DNA of 64,000 bases from Rusavskia elegans (GCA_011316305.1 SAUG01000084.1:141250-205249), one strand, 5' to 3'. Positions 1 through 12,980 are shown, counted from the first letter of the stretch. Notes: generated from the sequence alone by a model not told the origin. Made by a program: numbers and translations.

Positions 1-207
1 TTTTATACTAGAATATAAAGGGATTTAATTTTCTAAATTTTTAATTTAAACTTTTTCGGTTAAATAAATATATATTATATATATTTTAGAAAAAATAACC
101 GTATTTAATATCGCTATTAAATATTTACTAAATATAATTTCGTAAACTAGTAAAATACTTCGCCTTTAACGTTATTTTAAAATTATTTAAATATTTATTT
201 ATTTTTT

Positions 208-638
208 ATATATATATATACGATTAATCATTTTGATTTTTAATTTTAATCTTTTATAAATTTAATACTAGAGGCGCTAATTCGATTAGATTACGTAATT
301 ATTTAGTACTCAAGTATATTACCGAAAACTCGAAATAAAAATTCCCGAAGGAACTAGATCTAGACTAAAACCTAGAGGGAAACCGTAATTTATTTAATTT
401 TAATTAACTTAAATTCTTTCGATTGATCGGGCTAGACTAAAATTATCTACTATCTAGTCTTTCTATATTTTAAAACTCTATAAAAATCGACTAGAGTCGA
501 TAGAAAAAACTTAAATATTAGGTTAGCTTTCGAGAGATTCGAACCCCCGATCTATCGGATTAATTCCGTTAATTCCGAAAAACGCTAGATCCGCCGGGCC
601 TCTAGATCACGCAGCGTTACTACTGCGCCATCCAGGCC
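208..638 (-). mobile_element. SINE-1 copy a
   Basis: tRNA-derived short interspersed element in reverse orientation, about 430 bp. The head on the minus strand has an A box like TGGCGCAGTAGTAACGC and a B box in the form of GGTTCGAATC. The 3' tail carries ATTAATCG followed by a TA run. It lies inside Gypsy-A: the flanks TATTTATTTTTTATA (left) and TTATTTATTCTTTAT (right) look like a mutated target duplication. Gypsy-A copy 2 lacks it at the same place. Four more copies are in the window. Confidence 0.82.
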
Positions 639-1399
639 AACTTATTTATTCTTTATTCTAGGGAAAATGAATAGGAATAACTTTTTTTAATATAAATAAA
701 AAGTAAAGATATTATATTTAAATTAGAATTAAACTAGATTTCAATATATACGAATAAATAAAATAATAAATAAAAGTAAAAATTTAATTAATCTTTTTTT
801 TTTCTAGAAATTTATATTTTATCGTTATCTTTTTTATAGAGATTATTTTTAGATATAGGCTTAAATTTAGATAAAAAATTATTATCTAGATTCTCCGCTA
901 GCTTTAGTTTATAAAATCTTTTTTATTTACGTTTTTCGTTTAGCGGAGGCGGCTCTATAGTAACTTTCTTTAGTCTTCTATATCTATAAAGTATTTTCTA
1001 TCTAATAGTAATATTTCCTTTTATAAAATATTTTTTTATATAATCTCTACTAATTAGATATTTATTAGTAGATTTACTAGAAGAATTTAGAATATAAATA
1101 TTTAAGATTTTAATTTAAATAATCTTATATAGGCTATACTAGTTAACTTTAAACTTTTAAAATTATTTAGTACTAATTAAAATTATATTCTTTTTAATAA
1201 AGATATTACTTTTTATCTTCGCGTTCTATATCTTTTTATTTATCTTTATTTATATTATTATAATTCTAAATACTTTAGCTTAATCGTATAAAAAAAACGA
1301 TATAGGATTAATTCTTTTATTATATCCTTCCGGAAAATAGCTAGAAATATTAGTCGATAGTATTAGATTAATATTATAAAGTAAATAGAAGAATAGAAA

Positions 1400-4300
1400 T
1401 CTAGTAATCGTATATATATAAATACGTATAGTAAATAAAACCTAGTTTAAATAAAGATTTTAAATCTTTTTCGGCTGCCCGATATAATATTTAGTAAGTA
1501 TTTTTCTAAAAACTCCGTTAAACCTTTCGATAACGCTATTCGTTTATAAGTAATAGAGCGTTATATCTCGATATTTAACTATTAATAGAGGGTATATCTT
1601 ATCTATAGCTAGAATCTAAAGAATTATATTTTAATTAGTAATAATTTTCTTTAAAAAGCCGTAATTATAGTAGATCCGATAGATAATAAATTCGGCTAGT
1701 ACTTCTACTATTATATTTAAAAACGACTAAATTATAGACTATCTAGTAGCGTAGTAGATATTAGTATAATCTATTTATTACCTTAGTCAATTTCTAGTAA
1801 AAAACTAATAAAATGGAATTTTTAACGTTTAAAAGAATTTAATCTATTTTTCTGAGTACTAGAAAGATATATTATATTTCGTTTAATATTGCGAGAGATA
1901 GTAGTAAATTGATATTCGGAATAGTATTTAATATAATATTTAATATCTTTTTTTATTTCAGGCTACTACTATTTTATATAAATAATATCTATTATTATCT
2001 TATACGAATAGTTACTATAATATTTATAGATATAGTCTAGAAAGTTCGTAGGAGCCTATACTAAAATATATAGTACCTAACTATTTTAAAGCGAATCCTA
2101 GTACTATATTATATTATCTTTAATTCGGAAATAATATTTATATTTTTCTAAAATAATCTTTATTTTTGGATTATTAGATAGAGTTTCGGACTCTATATAA
2201 ACTTTAATAGCGTCGTTAAATAAAACTATATAATTATCGACTTTTACGATAAATAACTAGAAGTTTCTTTTTTAGTTTAGGATATCTACTACCGTTATTT
2301 TACTGCCCGGTTTATATTTAATATCGAATTTATATTCTCTAAATTCCGCGAGCTAGCGAGTAAGTATTCTAGAAGATTTAATAGTAGTTTTAAAATATTA
2401 TAAATCTATATAATCCGTTTTAATAGTTATAATTATTCCGTTTTTAATATAGTAGTACTATCGCTGTAGAGATTCTTTAATAGTAAAAAGCTCTCGTTCG
2501 TAGGTAGTATAGTTACGTTCTATAATTATAAATACCTTACTTTTAAAAGTAATAGGCTATTTAATACTATCGATATTAATCTAATAAAAAATAGCGCTCT
2601 ATTTAAAACCGGAAGTATTCGATTCGATAATAAAAGATGGAATTATATTAGATTAAATAAATACTTTATTATTCGTTATAACGTTTTTAATTAGTTCGTA
2701 TATATTTCGAGCTAAAAAATTTATTCGAATTAGTTTATATTTTTTACCTTCCGAGCTCTAGATTAATTTATAGAAAGATCTATATATTAGAGCGAAATTT
2801 TCTATAAATTTTCGATAATAGGTATATAATTCTAAAAAGGAACGTATATTATATACCGTTTATAGTAATAGCTAGTTTCTAATAGCTTTTACCTTCGTTA
2901 TATCTATACGAATTTCTCTATTACTAATAATATATCCATAGAATTTAATATATTTCTAGAAAAATAGATATTTTAAAGGTTTCGCGAATAGTTAATTCTT
3001 TTCAAGTATTTCTATAATAGCTTTAATATATTATAGATACTTCTCCTTATTCTTCGAATAGATTAAGATATTATCGAGGTAAATAACTATAAAATCGTCG
3101 AGAAATAGTCTAAATATATTATTTATTATAGTATAGAATATTATAGGTATATTCGTTACCTTAAATAGTATAACTAAAAACTTATATTTACTAGTTTTAG
3201 TATTAAAAGCTATCTTCGTACGATTTTTTTTAATAACGTTAATCTGCTAGTAACCGCTTATTAGATTAATTTTATTAAAGTATTTCGCTATCCCGATAGT
3301 ATCTAGATAATTTTAAATTTTTAGTAATAGATATCTATTCTTTATAGTTATATTATTAAAGTTCTAGTAGTCGATATATATACGCCAGCTATCGTCCTTT
3401 TTCTTAGTAAAAAGAATAGGCGCGTTCTAAAAAGATTAATTTAATTAAATTAATTTTAATTCGGTAAAATATTTAATCTAACGCTTCTACTCTTTATTTT
3501 ACTTGGAAAATAAGCTATAATAAGTTCGATTAATAGGTTAAATATCTTCGATTTTAATTATATTATCTAATAGCCTTTCTAGTAATAGTTTTATCGGAAA
3601 GTTATTTTAGAAATAATCTAAAAATTTCGAACCGAGAATTCTATCTAGTCCCGTATAGCCTATCGTTTTCTAATTCGGATTAAATTATTCTAGAAAATTA
3701 GATTTATTTTATATAATTTATAAATAGGCCTATACGCTTTTTTTAATAAATTATTTAAATCCTCTAAAATTAATTTTAAAAAACTCGATTAGAGTATTTT
3801 TAAAAAGTTATAAGCGATATATATTCGAGGCGCTATATATTTAATATATAATTTTATCTTTTTAGATTTATATTTCTAGAATATTATAGTTAGATACTAA
3901 AATATATTACTTTTAGAAATCTTTTCCGAGAATTAGATTATAGTTTATATCTAATACTATATAAGAATTAGTAGTAGAAAAAGTTCTATAAAACTATAAA
4001 AGTTCCGTTACTTCTAATATATTTATAGTTTTACTATTTTTAAACCGTATTCTATCCGATAACTACTAAAACTCTAATCCTAGAAGATTAATAATACGCC
4101 TAGTAATAAAGTAATTAGTAGTACCTAAATTAGCGAAAACTTCGAAGTAATTTCTATTAATTTCTAGGTTAAACTATATCTATCTATTAAGGCTCGGTAT
4201 TCGACCTATATATAAAAGTTACTTACTATTTTATATATCTTTAAATAATAGTATTATATCGCGGAAAATAATTAAAATCTCTTCCGGCGTCCTTTTAGAA

Positions 4301-5250
4301 GTTATTTCTAACTCCTCGATTCTTACTTTAACTAGACCGAGTTATTTTTCTACTATTAAAAGTATTTTATCGGTATTATATATACGCCTAGATATATACG
4401 ATACTATTTAATTTCCGACGATTTATTATTAGCTATTACTAATAGGCTTTTCCTTTTAAAAAAAAGTCTATCTCGTAGAAATATATCCCGGAATATAAAT
4501 ACTCCGGTAATCTTTTTCGCGATAGTTAGATTTCCTATAATTATAGTATTTATTCGTACTATTTAATCTCTTTTATCTATCTTTTCTTCCTCGACTATTT
4601 TAGTTTCGGCCGCGGCCGCCTCGACCGCTTCGACTACTAGTATCTATAAAGTTAATCTCGGCGGTACTAGATTATTCGTCTATTAAAGTAGTTATAGTAC
4701 TCCGGTTATTATAGTATTTAGTATTAATCTTTTCGAATATCGTTATAGTATTTATAATATTTATTAAATTTACTATTTATCTGCTTTATTATTATAAAAC
4801 GAGATATTATTCGGTAGTTAACTAGATATTAGATTTTAGATAATTAATAAAATATTTTAAAATAGCGAATTTATTAACTTCGCCTTTAATATCTATATAT
4901 ATTTTAATAAAAACGGAGTAGTATATTTTAATATCGCTAAAGATTTTAGCCTAGGCTAGTTTATAATAAGTAGCTAAAGCTTTTTCTAAAAAGTTCGGTT
5001 TATTTTATTATTTTAAAAAAGTTTTACGGAAGTACTTTTAGAAGCTTTTTTCTAGATTAAAAACCTATTTAATATACTACAGTTTAGTATTATCGATAGA
5101 ATACTAACTACTATAGAAAATAGAGTTAGAGATAGTTATACTATAGAACTAATAATAATATTTATAGCAGCGGAACTAGATAAAGGCGATATAATAGTTA
5201 CGCTTATAACTTTTAAAATTAGAAGGCTTTTTATTATAAGCGTCTTATAT
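1400..5250 (-). pseudogene. Gypsy-A gag-pol relic
   Basis: Decayed polyprotein of a Gypsy retrotransposon. Reading the minus strand through RIP-type stops gives, in order: a gag-like region (about 5250-4560); a zinc knuckle where tyrosines replace cysteines and the histidine (4495-4550, pattern YYNYRKSNYREKDY, from CxxCxxxxHxxxxC); a reverse transcriptase core PILFTKKKDDSWRIYIDY (3362-3420); an SGY*QI block near 3240-3260; the catalytic motif as YLDN, from YLDD (3071-3082); and an integrase H2C2-type finger region around 1900-1990, with residues matching the usual YWWPG...K and CxxC positions. The Cys to Tyr and Asp to Asn changes are exactly what TpG to TpA mutation produces. No frame is open and the product cannot be made. 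Protease should lie at about 3900-4450 but I could not pin down its catalytic triad. Confidence 0.8.
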
Positions 5251-6046
5251 TATATAGACTATAGAAATATTAGAGATATTAGGAAGAATAGATCTATATA
5301 ACGGCGGATTATAATCTTCCTCGGAAGGTTCTAGTAGACTTTAATTTAAACTACTACGACCGGAATAATAATAAACTAAACCGATATAGCTATTTCTATA
5401 GTTCGTATAAAGATAATTAAAGGGTCGGTTATATCTACTACTAGATCTACTTTTATTATCGCCGTCGTAAAAATCGTTATTTTCTAGAATATCTAGGGTA
5501 CCCCCGAGACTAATATCTTTTCTAAAAATATCTTTTTCTATAGTAGAAATAGTAGCGATATAGGTCGTAAAAGAATTATTTAAAAAGATTTTATAATAGG
5601 ACTTCTGGTTTATATAAATTTTAGAAAAAACTATATTTTTATTATATACTATTATTCGCTCTATATTTATATCGAGTTAAAAATAGAAGAAATATTTTAT
5701 TTAGAAACTTGTATTCGAGTTTAAAGACTTTCGTTTATAAAGGTAGATAAAACCGGTTTAAAAAAGTTTAAATAATAGAGTAAAATTGTATTATTTATAG
5801 TTTAAAAGGTTATTACTACTAGTATAGAATTCCAGACTGATTTACTATAATTATAGAAAGGTAAAATATTTATATATATAAACATTTCTACGCTAGATCT
5901 ATACCCGTTTCTATATCCGTTTTTACGATTAACGGCCGGATTAGTTAGTATCCGAATTCGTATATAACTATAAAATCCAGATATATATTCTATAATTCTT
6001 TAAACCGTTTAAATGGTTCAAAACCTTGATTACTACAATTTTCTAT

Positions 6047-6558
6047 TAAACTGGCTACTTCGATATAGATTTCCGTTAGTATTTCGAGAATCCGACTCGA
6101 ATTTTAGTAAATCGGTTCGACCCGACCCGCTAAACGGTATAGATCGATTTCTAAAATTAGAACTAAAAATCGGATTAGATTATAAAATAAAAATTAATAG
6201 AAATCCGATCTAATCTATTTAATCATCTATATATAATATAATATTATAATTAATATAATCTTGTTTTGTTTGTTTTTTTGGTGCCCGGTAATAAATATTA
6301 AAATTATTAATTTTATCTATAGATAATATATATAGATACTATATTTTCTTTTAATAGATAAATTTTTAATAGATAGATATTACTTTTATACTAGCATTAT
6401 ATTTATATACTATATTTTAACGGTTTTAGCAGATTAAATCTAGGAATTTAGGTTCGATCCGGAACTAAATCGGTTCGGTATCTAAAAAAGTCGAAACCGA
6501 TTTAATTCGAACCCGGAAAACGACCCCGGGTTCGAATCTCGATCCGACGGCTAATCTA
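6047..6558. mobile_element. non-autonomous hAT element (MITE), 512 bp
   Basis: Starts TAAACTGGC and ends GGCTAATCTA, mutated forms of the family terminus TAGACTGGC/GCCAGTCTA. It is flanked by TTTTCTAT (6039-6046) and TTTTCTAA (6559-6566), an 8-bp duplication with one mismatch, as expected for the hAT superfamily. Subterminal GC-rich blocks (CCGACCCGA, GAACCGATTCGG types) are shared with the other copies. A 34-bp scrap of repeat R is embedded at 6258-6291. It carries no coding capacity. Confidence 0.78.
6258..6291 (+). repeat. terminal scrap of repeat R
   Basis: The bases TTGTTTTGTTTGTTTTTTTG followed by GTGCCCGGTA match the T/G-rich end of the ~1 kb repeat R (compare 17691-17722 and 47010-47035). 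Only the terminal ~34 bp is present, inside a hAT MITE. Confidence 0.6.
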
Positions 6559-6775
6559 TTTTCTAAAATTATAGAAAGGTAAAATATTTATATATATAAG
6601 TATTTCTATATTAAATCTATTATCGTTTTTGTATCCGCTTTTATAACTAGCGATCGAATTAGTTAATATTCGAATTTATATATAATTATATAATTTAGAT
6701 ATTTTTTCTATAATTTTTTAAATCGTTTATACGGTTTAAAATTTTAATTACTATATTTTTTCCTTTTTAAATAAA

Positions 6776-8366
6776 ATATAGAAGATATTTAATATTTTCT
6801 AAAATAAATAAATAATAGAAATAAAACTATAATTACTAATAACGGATATAAAAATTAAAAAGTAATAGTATATCTTTATTCAATTTATATAGAAGTAAAT
6901 AAATATATTAGCGAAAACTCGCTATCGATTACTATAATCTTAAATTTTTTAACTTTCGAAACTTTTTCTTCGATAATATTATTAATTATCTAATCTAATA
7001 ATAGTTATAATAACTAATATAGTATACCGTATCTATTCCGGTATATTTAGAATTACTATAAAATTTTTATATAATAATTAATAGCGAATTTATAAAATAG
7101 TAATTATCATTTATAGAAGCCGATATTATTTTTATATAGTACTAGAAACTATAAATTAGGCGTATTCAATAAAGATATCGTTTATATCAGTAATTCTGTT
7201 CATTCGTATTAGAAAATATTATCCTTTCTAATAGTTTCCGGCGTTAAAATATTAAAATTCGTATAGAATATTTAAGCGAATTTAATTGTTTTATTTAGAG
7301 TATATACTTTTAAAAATATAATATTATATTTATATATATTAATCGTTTTATAGATATATACGATTTATTTTGTTTCGAACGATTAGTTTTATTTTAGTTA
7401 TATAAAATTCAGACGAATAAATTCTATAGTCTTTATACTAACGATATTATTCGTTTTTTCGTATACTATATAAATATATAATAGAAGATCAGAAATATAT
7501 ATAGTAATTATCTATAAAAATATCACTTAAATAAATATCTATATTTATCTTTATATAAATCGTCATCTATTATCGATATAGAGTTTCTATTTATATTCTA
7601 TTATTTTATAGATTACGAATAGATACGAGAACAAGAAGCTATATAGATAATAACGTCTTATTACTTTATTCTATTCTACTACGGCTACGTCGTTCGTCGT
7701 CGAAGCGAATTATAGACTATAACGCTATCTAGCCCGATTTTTTATAGAATAATAGAGGTTTTAATTCGCTGATTTTATCTTTCTAGATGACTACTAATAA
7801 TTCCAATAGATCTAGATATGAAAATAAACTTTGTATAGTTTAAACCGAAATTTCGTTAGTAAATATTATTAAAAGAAAAAAAGCTAATAGTTAGTTATTA
7901 GTTAGATTTCTATTATATATATAAAAAGTTAAAAATTCGTTTAATTATAAATTTTTATCGAATCCCGATTTTATATAATTAGAATTTTAATTCGGCTCTA
8001 TATTTTTTTTTAGAAATTATTTGTTTTTTTTTTATATTTTCGGATCTAGAAAATATATTATTTTTATCGGCTGTTTTTATTAATATCTATATAGCTCGCT
8101 ATAAAGTTTACTATATATATATATTTTTAAAATATAATATATAATAATTTATCGTTAAATAGATCGGCTCTAGAACGAAAAAGAATACGAATACGAAGAT
8201 TTTAATTTTACTAATAAAATCGTTTTGATTTTTAACGGAAGTTTCGGCTTCGTCGAAAGCGATAGATATACTAAAATTAAATAACAGTAAAAAATTATTT
8301 AAATTTGAATATAGCTATATTGAAAAAATAACAGTTATATTATAAAAAGCGGTTCTATTATATTTT
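6776..8366. other. 1.6 kb spacer without recognisable gene
   Basis: AT-rich sequence with stops in all frames and no motif I recognise. It is less uniformly CpA-depleted than the flanking Gypsy copies and contains a more GC-rich patch near 7670-7710. It may be a decayed low-copy sequence or the interior of an unrecognised element. Confidence 0.5.
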
Positions 8367-9109
8367 AGTTTTATATTAGAATATAGAAGAAATTTAATTT
8401 ATCGAATTTTCAATTTAAATTTTTCCGATTAATAAATATATATCGTATATATTTTAGAATAAAAAACCGTATCCGAAATCGTTATTAAATCATTATTAAA
8501 TAAAATTTTATAAACTAGTAAAAAGTTCTATTTTTTATATTATTTTAGAATTATATATATATATTTATTTACTTTTTACTCTACGGTAAATTAATAAAAA
8601 TAACTATTTTTTATAAAAAAATAAAAGATAAAGATCTTATATTTAGATAAAAACTAAATTATAATCTAGTATAGACGAATATATAAAATAATGAATAAAA
8701 TTAAAAATTTAATTAATTTTTTCTTTTTCTAGAAATTTATATTTTATTATCGTTTTTTTTACGGAAATTATTTTTAGATATAAATTTAAATTTAAATAAA
8801 TAATTATTATCTAGATTTTCCGCTGGTTTTAACTTGCGAGATTTTTTTCGTTTACGTTTTTTGTCTAGCGGAAACTATTTTTAGATTGGTCGTCGGATCG
8901 GGTTTCGAACTCGAATTAAAAAAACCGATCCGATCTAAATCGATTCCGATTTTTTTAGATATTAATCTAATTCGGTTTCGGGTTAAATTCGGATTCTCGG
9001 ATTTAATTTATTAAAACCGTTAAATTCTAGTATAAAAATGTATTTCTGGTATTAAACAATTATATATAGATAATAAATTTTTTCTAGACTATTATTTTTT
9101 AATTTTTAT

Positions 9110-9540
9110 AACTAGTTAAATAGTTTAATACTTTCCTTTATATTTTTATTTATATTTTTATTTATATTTTTATTTATATTTTTATTTATATTTTTATTTA
9201 TATTTTTATTTATATTTTTTTTTATATTTTTATTATTATTTGTTTCCATTTTCTTTTCTATATTTTTATTCTAACTATTATAAATAATACTTCTAGCCAA
9301 ATATTTATTATTTCTAAACTTAGTATTATTTTATATAAAAGAATATTTTTCTACTATCTAATTCTTTTTATTAATTTTTATAGTATTATCGCTATATTTA
9401 TTCTTTATTTTATATAAAGTTTTAATATATTTATTAGCCGTATTCCCGTAATAATTAAATTTTTTAATAAACGACGTCTATTTTTCTAGAAAATCTAGAG
9501 TACTAGCGGACTAAAGTTTTTAGAAATAATAGAAAAATAT
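9110..9540 (-). pseudogene. hAT-associated second gene, relic in deletion derivative
   Basis: Minus-strand coding relic homologous to the second genes at 13490-13945 and 23960-24460. It keeps the block FIKKFNYYGNTANKYIK and the block IVEKYSFI*NNTKFRNNKY, then a C-terminal low-complexity tail made of an NKNI repeat from a 12-bp tandem array. The protein family is unknown to me. Charged Lys/Asn-rich composition and a conserved W/VERYS core suggest a nucleic-acid-binding accessory protein, but that is inference. Its survival in an element without transposase is notable. Confidence 0.6.
9133..9236. repeat. 12-bp tandem array
   Basis: About eight near-perfect copies of ATTTTTATTTAT, with one variant unit near the right end. 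On the minus strand the array encodes (NKNI)n at the C terminus of the hAT second gene. The homologous genes at 13.8 and 24.05 kb have only short, imperfect D/N-K tracts there, so the array expanded in this copy. Confidence 0.85.
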
Positions 9541-10121
9541 ATAATGACTTTTCTATTAAATAAATATATTATTTTACTATATTATTATATATATTCGACT
9601 TTATTTATTCTTTATAGATTATAAACAAGCTATTATCTATATTAAATTTATTATTATTTAATAAAAGGACGCCTAGTTTATTAGAAGATTAATATAGAAT
9701 CTAGAGATATAGCCGAAAATATAATAATAACTAATTAATAATAAATTTTAAAAAACTAAAAGTTTTAAAAAAAATTTAATACTATTTATATAGTACCGGT
9801 ATATGAACTAGTATTAAATAGAATCTATTACTATTTTATATTATCTATAATTACTTTTATATTTAATTATCTAATATAATTATAAATCTAATTAAATTAG
9901 ATTTTTATTAGTTTCTATTTTATAATCCGATCCGACTTTCGGTTCTAATATTAGAAATCGATCTAAATCGCTTAATAGATTAAATCGAACTAATTCGCTA
10001 AAACTCGGATCGGATTTCCGAAGTATCGACGGAAACTCGTATCGAAATAGCCAGTCTAACTATTTTATAATAACTTTTTTTAATTTTCTATATCTATAAA
10101 ATATTTTCTATCTAATAGTAA

Positions 10122-10651
10122 TAGATTGGTTATCGGATCGAATTTTAAATCCGGATCAAAAAAACCGATCCGATTCGAATCGGTTCCGACTTTTTTAAAT
10201 ATTAATTTAAATCGGTTCTGATTTTTCTAAATACTAATCCGATTCGATTTTAGATTAAATATAGGTTTCCGTATTTGATTTATTAAAACCGTAAAATTTT
10301 AGTAAAAAATTATAATTCTAGTATAAAAATTATATCTATCTAATTAAAAAAAATCTAGTTAACTAACTATATTAGCTAAAAGACTTCTAGTGAAACTAAA
10401 TATATTATCTAAGTTTTTTACTTTAATTTTTATAAATTCATTTATGAGTTATAATATTATAATATAGAAATTATAATATTATACTATATATAAAAAGTTT
10501 AATAAATCGAATCGGATTTCTATCGGTTTCTATTTTATGATCCGTAGAAACCGACCTATATCATTTAACAGGTCGGATCGAATCGACTCGCTAAAATTCG
10601 GATCGGGTTTCTAAAATACCGATAGGAATTCGACCCGAAATAACTAGTCTA
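10122..10651. mobile_element. non-autonomous hAT element (MITE), 530 bp
   Basis: Starts TAGATTGG and ends ACTAGTCTA with a perfect 8-bp duplication AATAGTAA (10114-10121 and 10652-10659). The uninterrupted site is seen in Gypsy-A copy 1 at about 1002-1015, which gives an empty-site proof of insertion. No coding sequence. Confidence 0.9.
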
Positions 10652-10659
10652 AATAGTAA

Positions 10660-12154
10660 TATTTCTTTCTATAAAATATTTCTTTATACAATTTCTACTG
10701 ATTAATTTTTTATTAGCCGATTGATATCAAAGTTTAAAAATATAAATATTTAAAATTTTAGTTTAAATAACTTTATATAGACCGTATTATTTAATTTTAA
10801 ACTTTTAAAATTATTTAATTTTGATTAAAATCATATTTCCTTTAATAAAAATATTATCTTTTATCTTCGAATTTTATTTCTTTTTATTAGTTTTTATTTG
10901 TACTATTATATTTTTAAATATTTTAAATTAATCGCGCGAAAGAAACGGCGTAAAACCAATTCTTTTATTATATTTTTCTAGAAATAAGCTAGAAATATTA
11001 GTTAGTAGCGTCGGATTAACGTTATAGAATGAATAGAAAGACGAAAATCTAGTATTTATATATATACGATTACGAGTAGTAAATAGAATTTAGTTTAAAT
11101 AAAGATTATAAATTTTTCTCGGTTATTCGATATAGTATTTAATAAATATCTTATCGAAAACTCTATTAAACCTTTAAATAGCGCTGTTTATTCGTAGGTA
11201 ATAAGATATTATATCTCGATACTTGATTTCTAGTAGGCGGTATATTTTATTTATAGCTAAAATCTAAAGATTTATACTTCGATTAGTAATAATTTCTTTT
11301 AGAAAACCGTAATTACGGTAGATCCGATAGATAATAAATTCGGTTAATATTTCTACTATTACGTTTAAAAGCGTTTATATTATAGATTATCTAGTAACGT
11401 AGTTATTTATAGTTATAATCTTTTTATTATCCTACTTGGTTTCTAGTAAAAAATCGATAAAATCGAATCTCTACTATTTAAAAAGATTTAATCTATTTTT
11501 TTAGATATTTAAAAGATATATTATATTCTATTTAATTATACGAATAATTGTAGAAAATAGATATTTAGAAATGTATTTAATATAATATTTAGTATCTTTT
11601 TTTATCTCGTACTATTACTATTTTGAAAACTAATATCTATTATTAAAATCGTAGAAATAGTACCTGCATTATATATAGATATAATCTAGAAAGTTCGTAT
11701 AATTTATAAATCGATATTGGAATAAAGAATATTTTACTATTTTAAAATAAATCCCGATATTATACTATATTATTTTTAATTCGGAAAAAGTATTTATATT
11801 ACTTTTAAATAGTTTTTATTCTCGGACTATTAATTGGTGTTTCGGATTCTATATAAACTCTAATAATACTATTAAATAATATTATATAATTATTGATTTT
11901 CCCGGTAAATAACGGGAAGTCGTTTTTTCGGTTTGAAATATCTAGTACTATTATTTATTTAGTAGTAGTTTTGAAATATTATAAATCTATATAATCTTTT
12001 CTAATAACTATAATTATTCCGTTTTTAATATAGCAACGCTATTACTATTGAAAATCTTTAATGGTAAAAGGTCTTTACTTATAAATAGTATAATTACGTT
12101 CTATAGATATAAATATCTTGCTTTTAAAAATATTAGATTATTTAATACTATCGA
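10660..12154 (-). pseudogene. Gypsy-A copy 2 integrase/RNase H relic
   Basis: Minus-strand continuation of copy 2, matching copy 1 from about 1010 to 2570. It covers the integrase zinc-finger region (about 11560-11640) and the RNase H side of pol. Differences from copy 1 are mostly C/T and G/A. Many in-frame TAA/TAG codons; non-functional. Confidence 0.72.
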
Positions 12155-12803
12155 TAGATTGACTATCGGGTCGAGTTTCGAATCCGAATTAACTAATTCG
12201 ATCGAATTTAAATCAGATTAGATTAAAATATAATCCGATCCGACCGAATTTCGGATTCTAAATTATAATCTAATCCAATTTACTAAAACTACTAAACTCT
12301 AGTATAAAAGTATAAAGCTAGTATAACTTATATACGAATTTACTAAAAGAATTCTAATTAATTAACTATACTAGCTAGAAAATTTCTGATTTAAAAAAAA
12401 TATATAATCTAAACGTATTACTTTAATTAAAATATGAAAAAAATAATATATTAAATATATTATTTAATCGAGTCCGATCCGGATCGGATTATTTAGTAAT
12501 CCGATCGGAATTTAATTTAATTAAATTACATATTTACTATATTATAATATTAATATTTTTAAAAAAAAATATTTAGATAATAAATTACTTCGAACCAAAA
12601 TATCTCTAGCTAGCGTAGTTAATTAATTAGAATTTTTTTTAGTAAATTCGTATAAAGATTATACTAATTGTATATTTTTATACTAAAATTTAACGTCTTT
12701 TCGGATCAAATCGGGTTAATTAATCTAGATTCGAAATTCGGCCGGATCGATTTAAATTAAATTAATTAATCCGAATTCGAAATCCGATTCGACGGCCAGT
12801 TTA
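12155..12803. mobile_element. long-TIR non-autonomous hAT-like element
   Basis: Starts TAGATTGAC and ends GGCCAGTTTA, the same family of termini as the other hAT copies. Here the two arms are inverted copies of one another for roughly 200 bp each; for example ATACGAATTTACT at about 12331 is matched in reverse at about 12646. It would form a fold-back structure. The left flank is ACTATCGA, the Gypsy-A breakpoint. No matching duplication is found on the right, so the junction was probably rearranged after insertion. Confidence 0.72.
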
Positions 12804-12980
12804 TATTTACTAAAACTAGACTGGCTATTTCGGATCGGATTTCCGTCCAATTTTATAATCCGATAATCCGATCCGATTTTTTAGCGAGTCGAATCGATTC
12901 GATCTACTAAGCGAACGAATCCGGATATTTGTTAAACTTTCTATATATAATATTATCTTATATATATTAGTATATTAAAG

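Larger units (their letters stand above)
1..5849 (-). mobile_element. Gypsy-A copy 1, RIP-degraded LTR retrotransposon
   Basis: Remains of a Ty3/Gypsy element read on the minus strand, with gag at the right and integrase at the left. It is recognised from a CCHC knuckle, reverse transcriptase motifs and an integrase zinc finger (next entry). A second copy at 8367-12154 is collinear with its left part: positions 1-200 match 8367-8600 and 956-1015 match 10070-10121. The homology begins at base 1, so the element probably extends beyond the window. A SINE splits it at 208-638. I could not identify a clear LTR pair. The right limit is where recognisable internal sequence gives way to the ~200-bp direct repeats at 5850. 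Confidence 0.8.
5850..6775. repeat. pair of ~200-bp direct repeats split by a MITE
   Basis: Units at 5850-6046 and 6567-6775 both begin ATTATAGAAAGGTAAAATA and stay alignable to the end. Removing the hAT MITE at 6047-6558 leaves the two units directly adjacent. They could be abutting LTR copies of Gypsy-A, since they sit just beyond its gag end, but no matching copy is visible at the other end, so LTR identity is only a guess. Confidence 0.65.
8882..10058. mobile_element. internally deleted hAT derivative, 1177 bp
   Basis: Begins TAGATTGG, ends CCAGTCTA, and is flanked by a perfect 8-bp duplication ACTATTTT (8874-8881 and 10059-10066). Both ends match the termini of the large hAT at 21092-26269, and its last ~270 bp aligns with 25960-26269. 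The transposase is deleted but the second gene (9110-9540, minus strand) is retained. It sits inside Gypsy-A copy 2. Confidence 0.85.
8367..12154 (-). mobile_element. Gypsy-A copy 2, truncated and interrupted
   Basis: Collinear with copy 1 from its left end through integrase and into the RNase H side. The match stops at ACTATCGA (12147-12154), which corresponds to about 2570 in copy 1; reverse transcriptase, protease and gag are missing. Two hAT-type elements (8882-10058 and 10122-10651) are inserted with clean 8-bp duplications. It lacks the SINE that interrupts copy 1, so that SINE inserted after the copies separated. Confidence 0.8.

Noticed and set aside
6013..6213. 66-codon ATG-initiated open frame on the plus strand
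   Set aside because: It starts in one ~200-bp repeat unit and crosses the target duplication into a hAT MITE, so it is a chance fusion of two unrelated elements, and no similar frame exists in the other copies of either repeat.
9133..9236. CRISPR-like or regulatory repeat array
   Set aside because: Units are contiguous 12-mers without spacers, in frame within a transposon gene.
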